Shown: piece by piece, positions 14,573 through 14,573 of the stretch
Layout: each line of letters starts with the position of its first letter
Position numbering within the stretch: position 1 is the stretch's first letter
From: an uncultured bacterium
GTDB taxonomy: Bacteria > Bacillota > Clostridia > Lachnospirales > Lachnospiraceae
NCBI GenBank assembly: GCA_905214955.1
Contig: CAJMON010000073.1
Location: 1-14,573 of the forward strand
Reading direction: 5' to 3'
Length of the DNA: 14,573 bases
The notes under the pieces: model-generated
Seen by the model: the letters and a program-made list of their open reading frames with translations, nothing else
Databases searched by the model: none
What the model was told of the DNA's origin: nothing
Translations under genes and position numbers: made by a program

Positions 14573-14573
14573 T

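Overview
The window looks like chromosomal DNA from a clostridial Firmicute, most likely Lachnospiraceae. This is inferred from MutS2 with a Smr domain, a YhaM-type exoribonuclease, a VanW/YoaR-like exported protein, strong GGAGG-type ribosome binding sites, a DUF4080-type radical SAM protein and moderate GC. No phage, insertion sequence, CRISPR array, rRNA or plasmid gene is visible. Gene density is high and no gene-free stretch exceeds about 205 bp.

Layout. (1) 1-2579, minus strand: the first 14 codons of a gene leaving the left edge, then rlmD (rRNA uracil methyltransferase) downstream of a yhaM-like OB-fold/HD exoribonuclease. (2) 2774-7006, plus strand: mutS2, then a two-component pair (OmpR-type regulator and sensor kinase) whose stop and start overlap as ATGA. 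(3) 7007-7210: an intergenic region with a convincing bidirectional terminator and a strongly self-complementary element of about 100 nt that folds on paper into a long stem with a three-way junction. (4) 12500 down to 7211, minus strand: a tightly packed run of dnaQ-like exonuclease, a 35-residue membrane peptide, a VanW-family exported protein, a lone HypE/PurM-like C-terminal domain, an Lrp/AsnC regulator, a class I aminotransferase and trmL. Overlaps or gaps of a few to about 40 bp suggest co-transcription and translational coupling. (5) 12584-14308, minus strand: a B12-binding-type radical SAM/DUF4080 protein with its own recognisable promoter. (6) 14309-14573: a divergent intergenic region with a near-consensus promoter driving a tRNA-Gly(GCC) that ends one base before the window does.

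Most genes are core RNA modification, RNA decay, DNA repair and signalling functions. The Lrp-type regulator directly precedes, and overlaps, the aminotransferase gene, which suggests amino-acid-responsive control of that pair. The less ordinary items are the folded element between the sensor kinase and trmL, the HypE-like protein reduced to its C-terminal domain, the MutS2 Smr domain with an altered LDLR motif, the small membrane peptide and the hairpin in the tRNA leader. I see no convincing complete novel system; the folded element is the best candidate for something undescribed.
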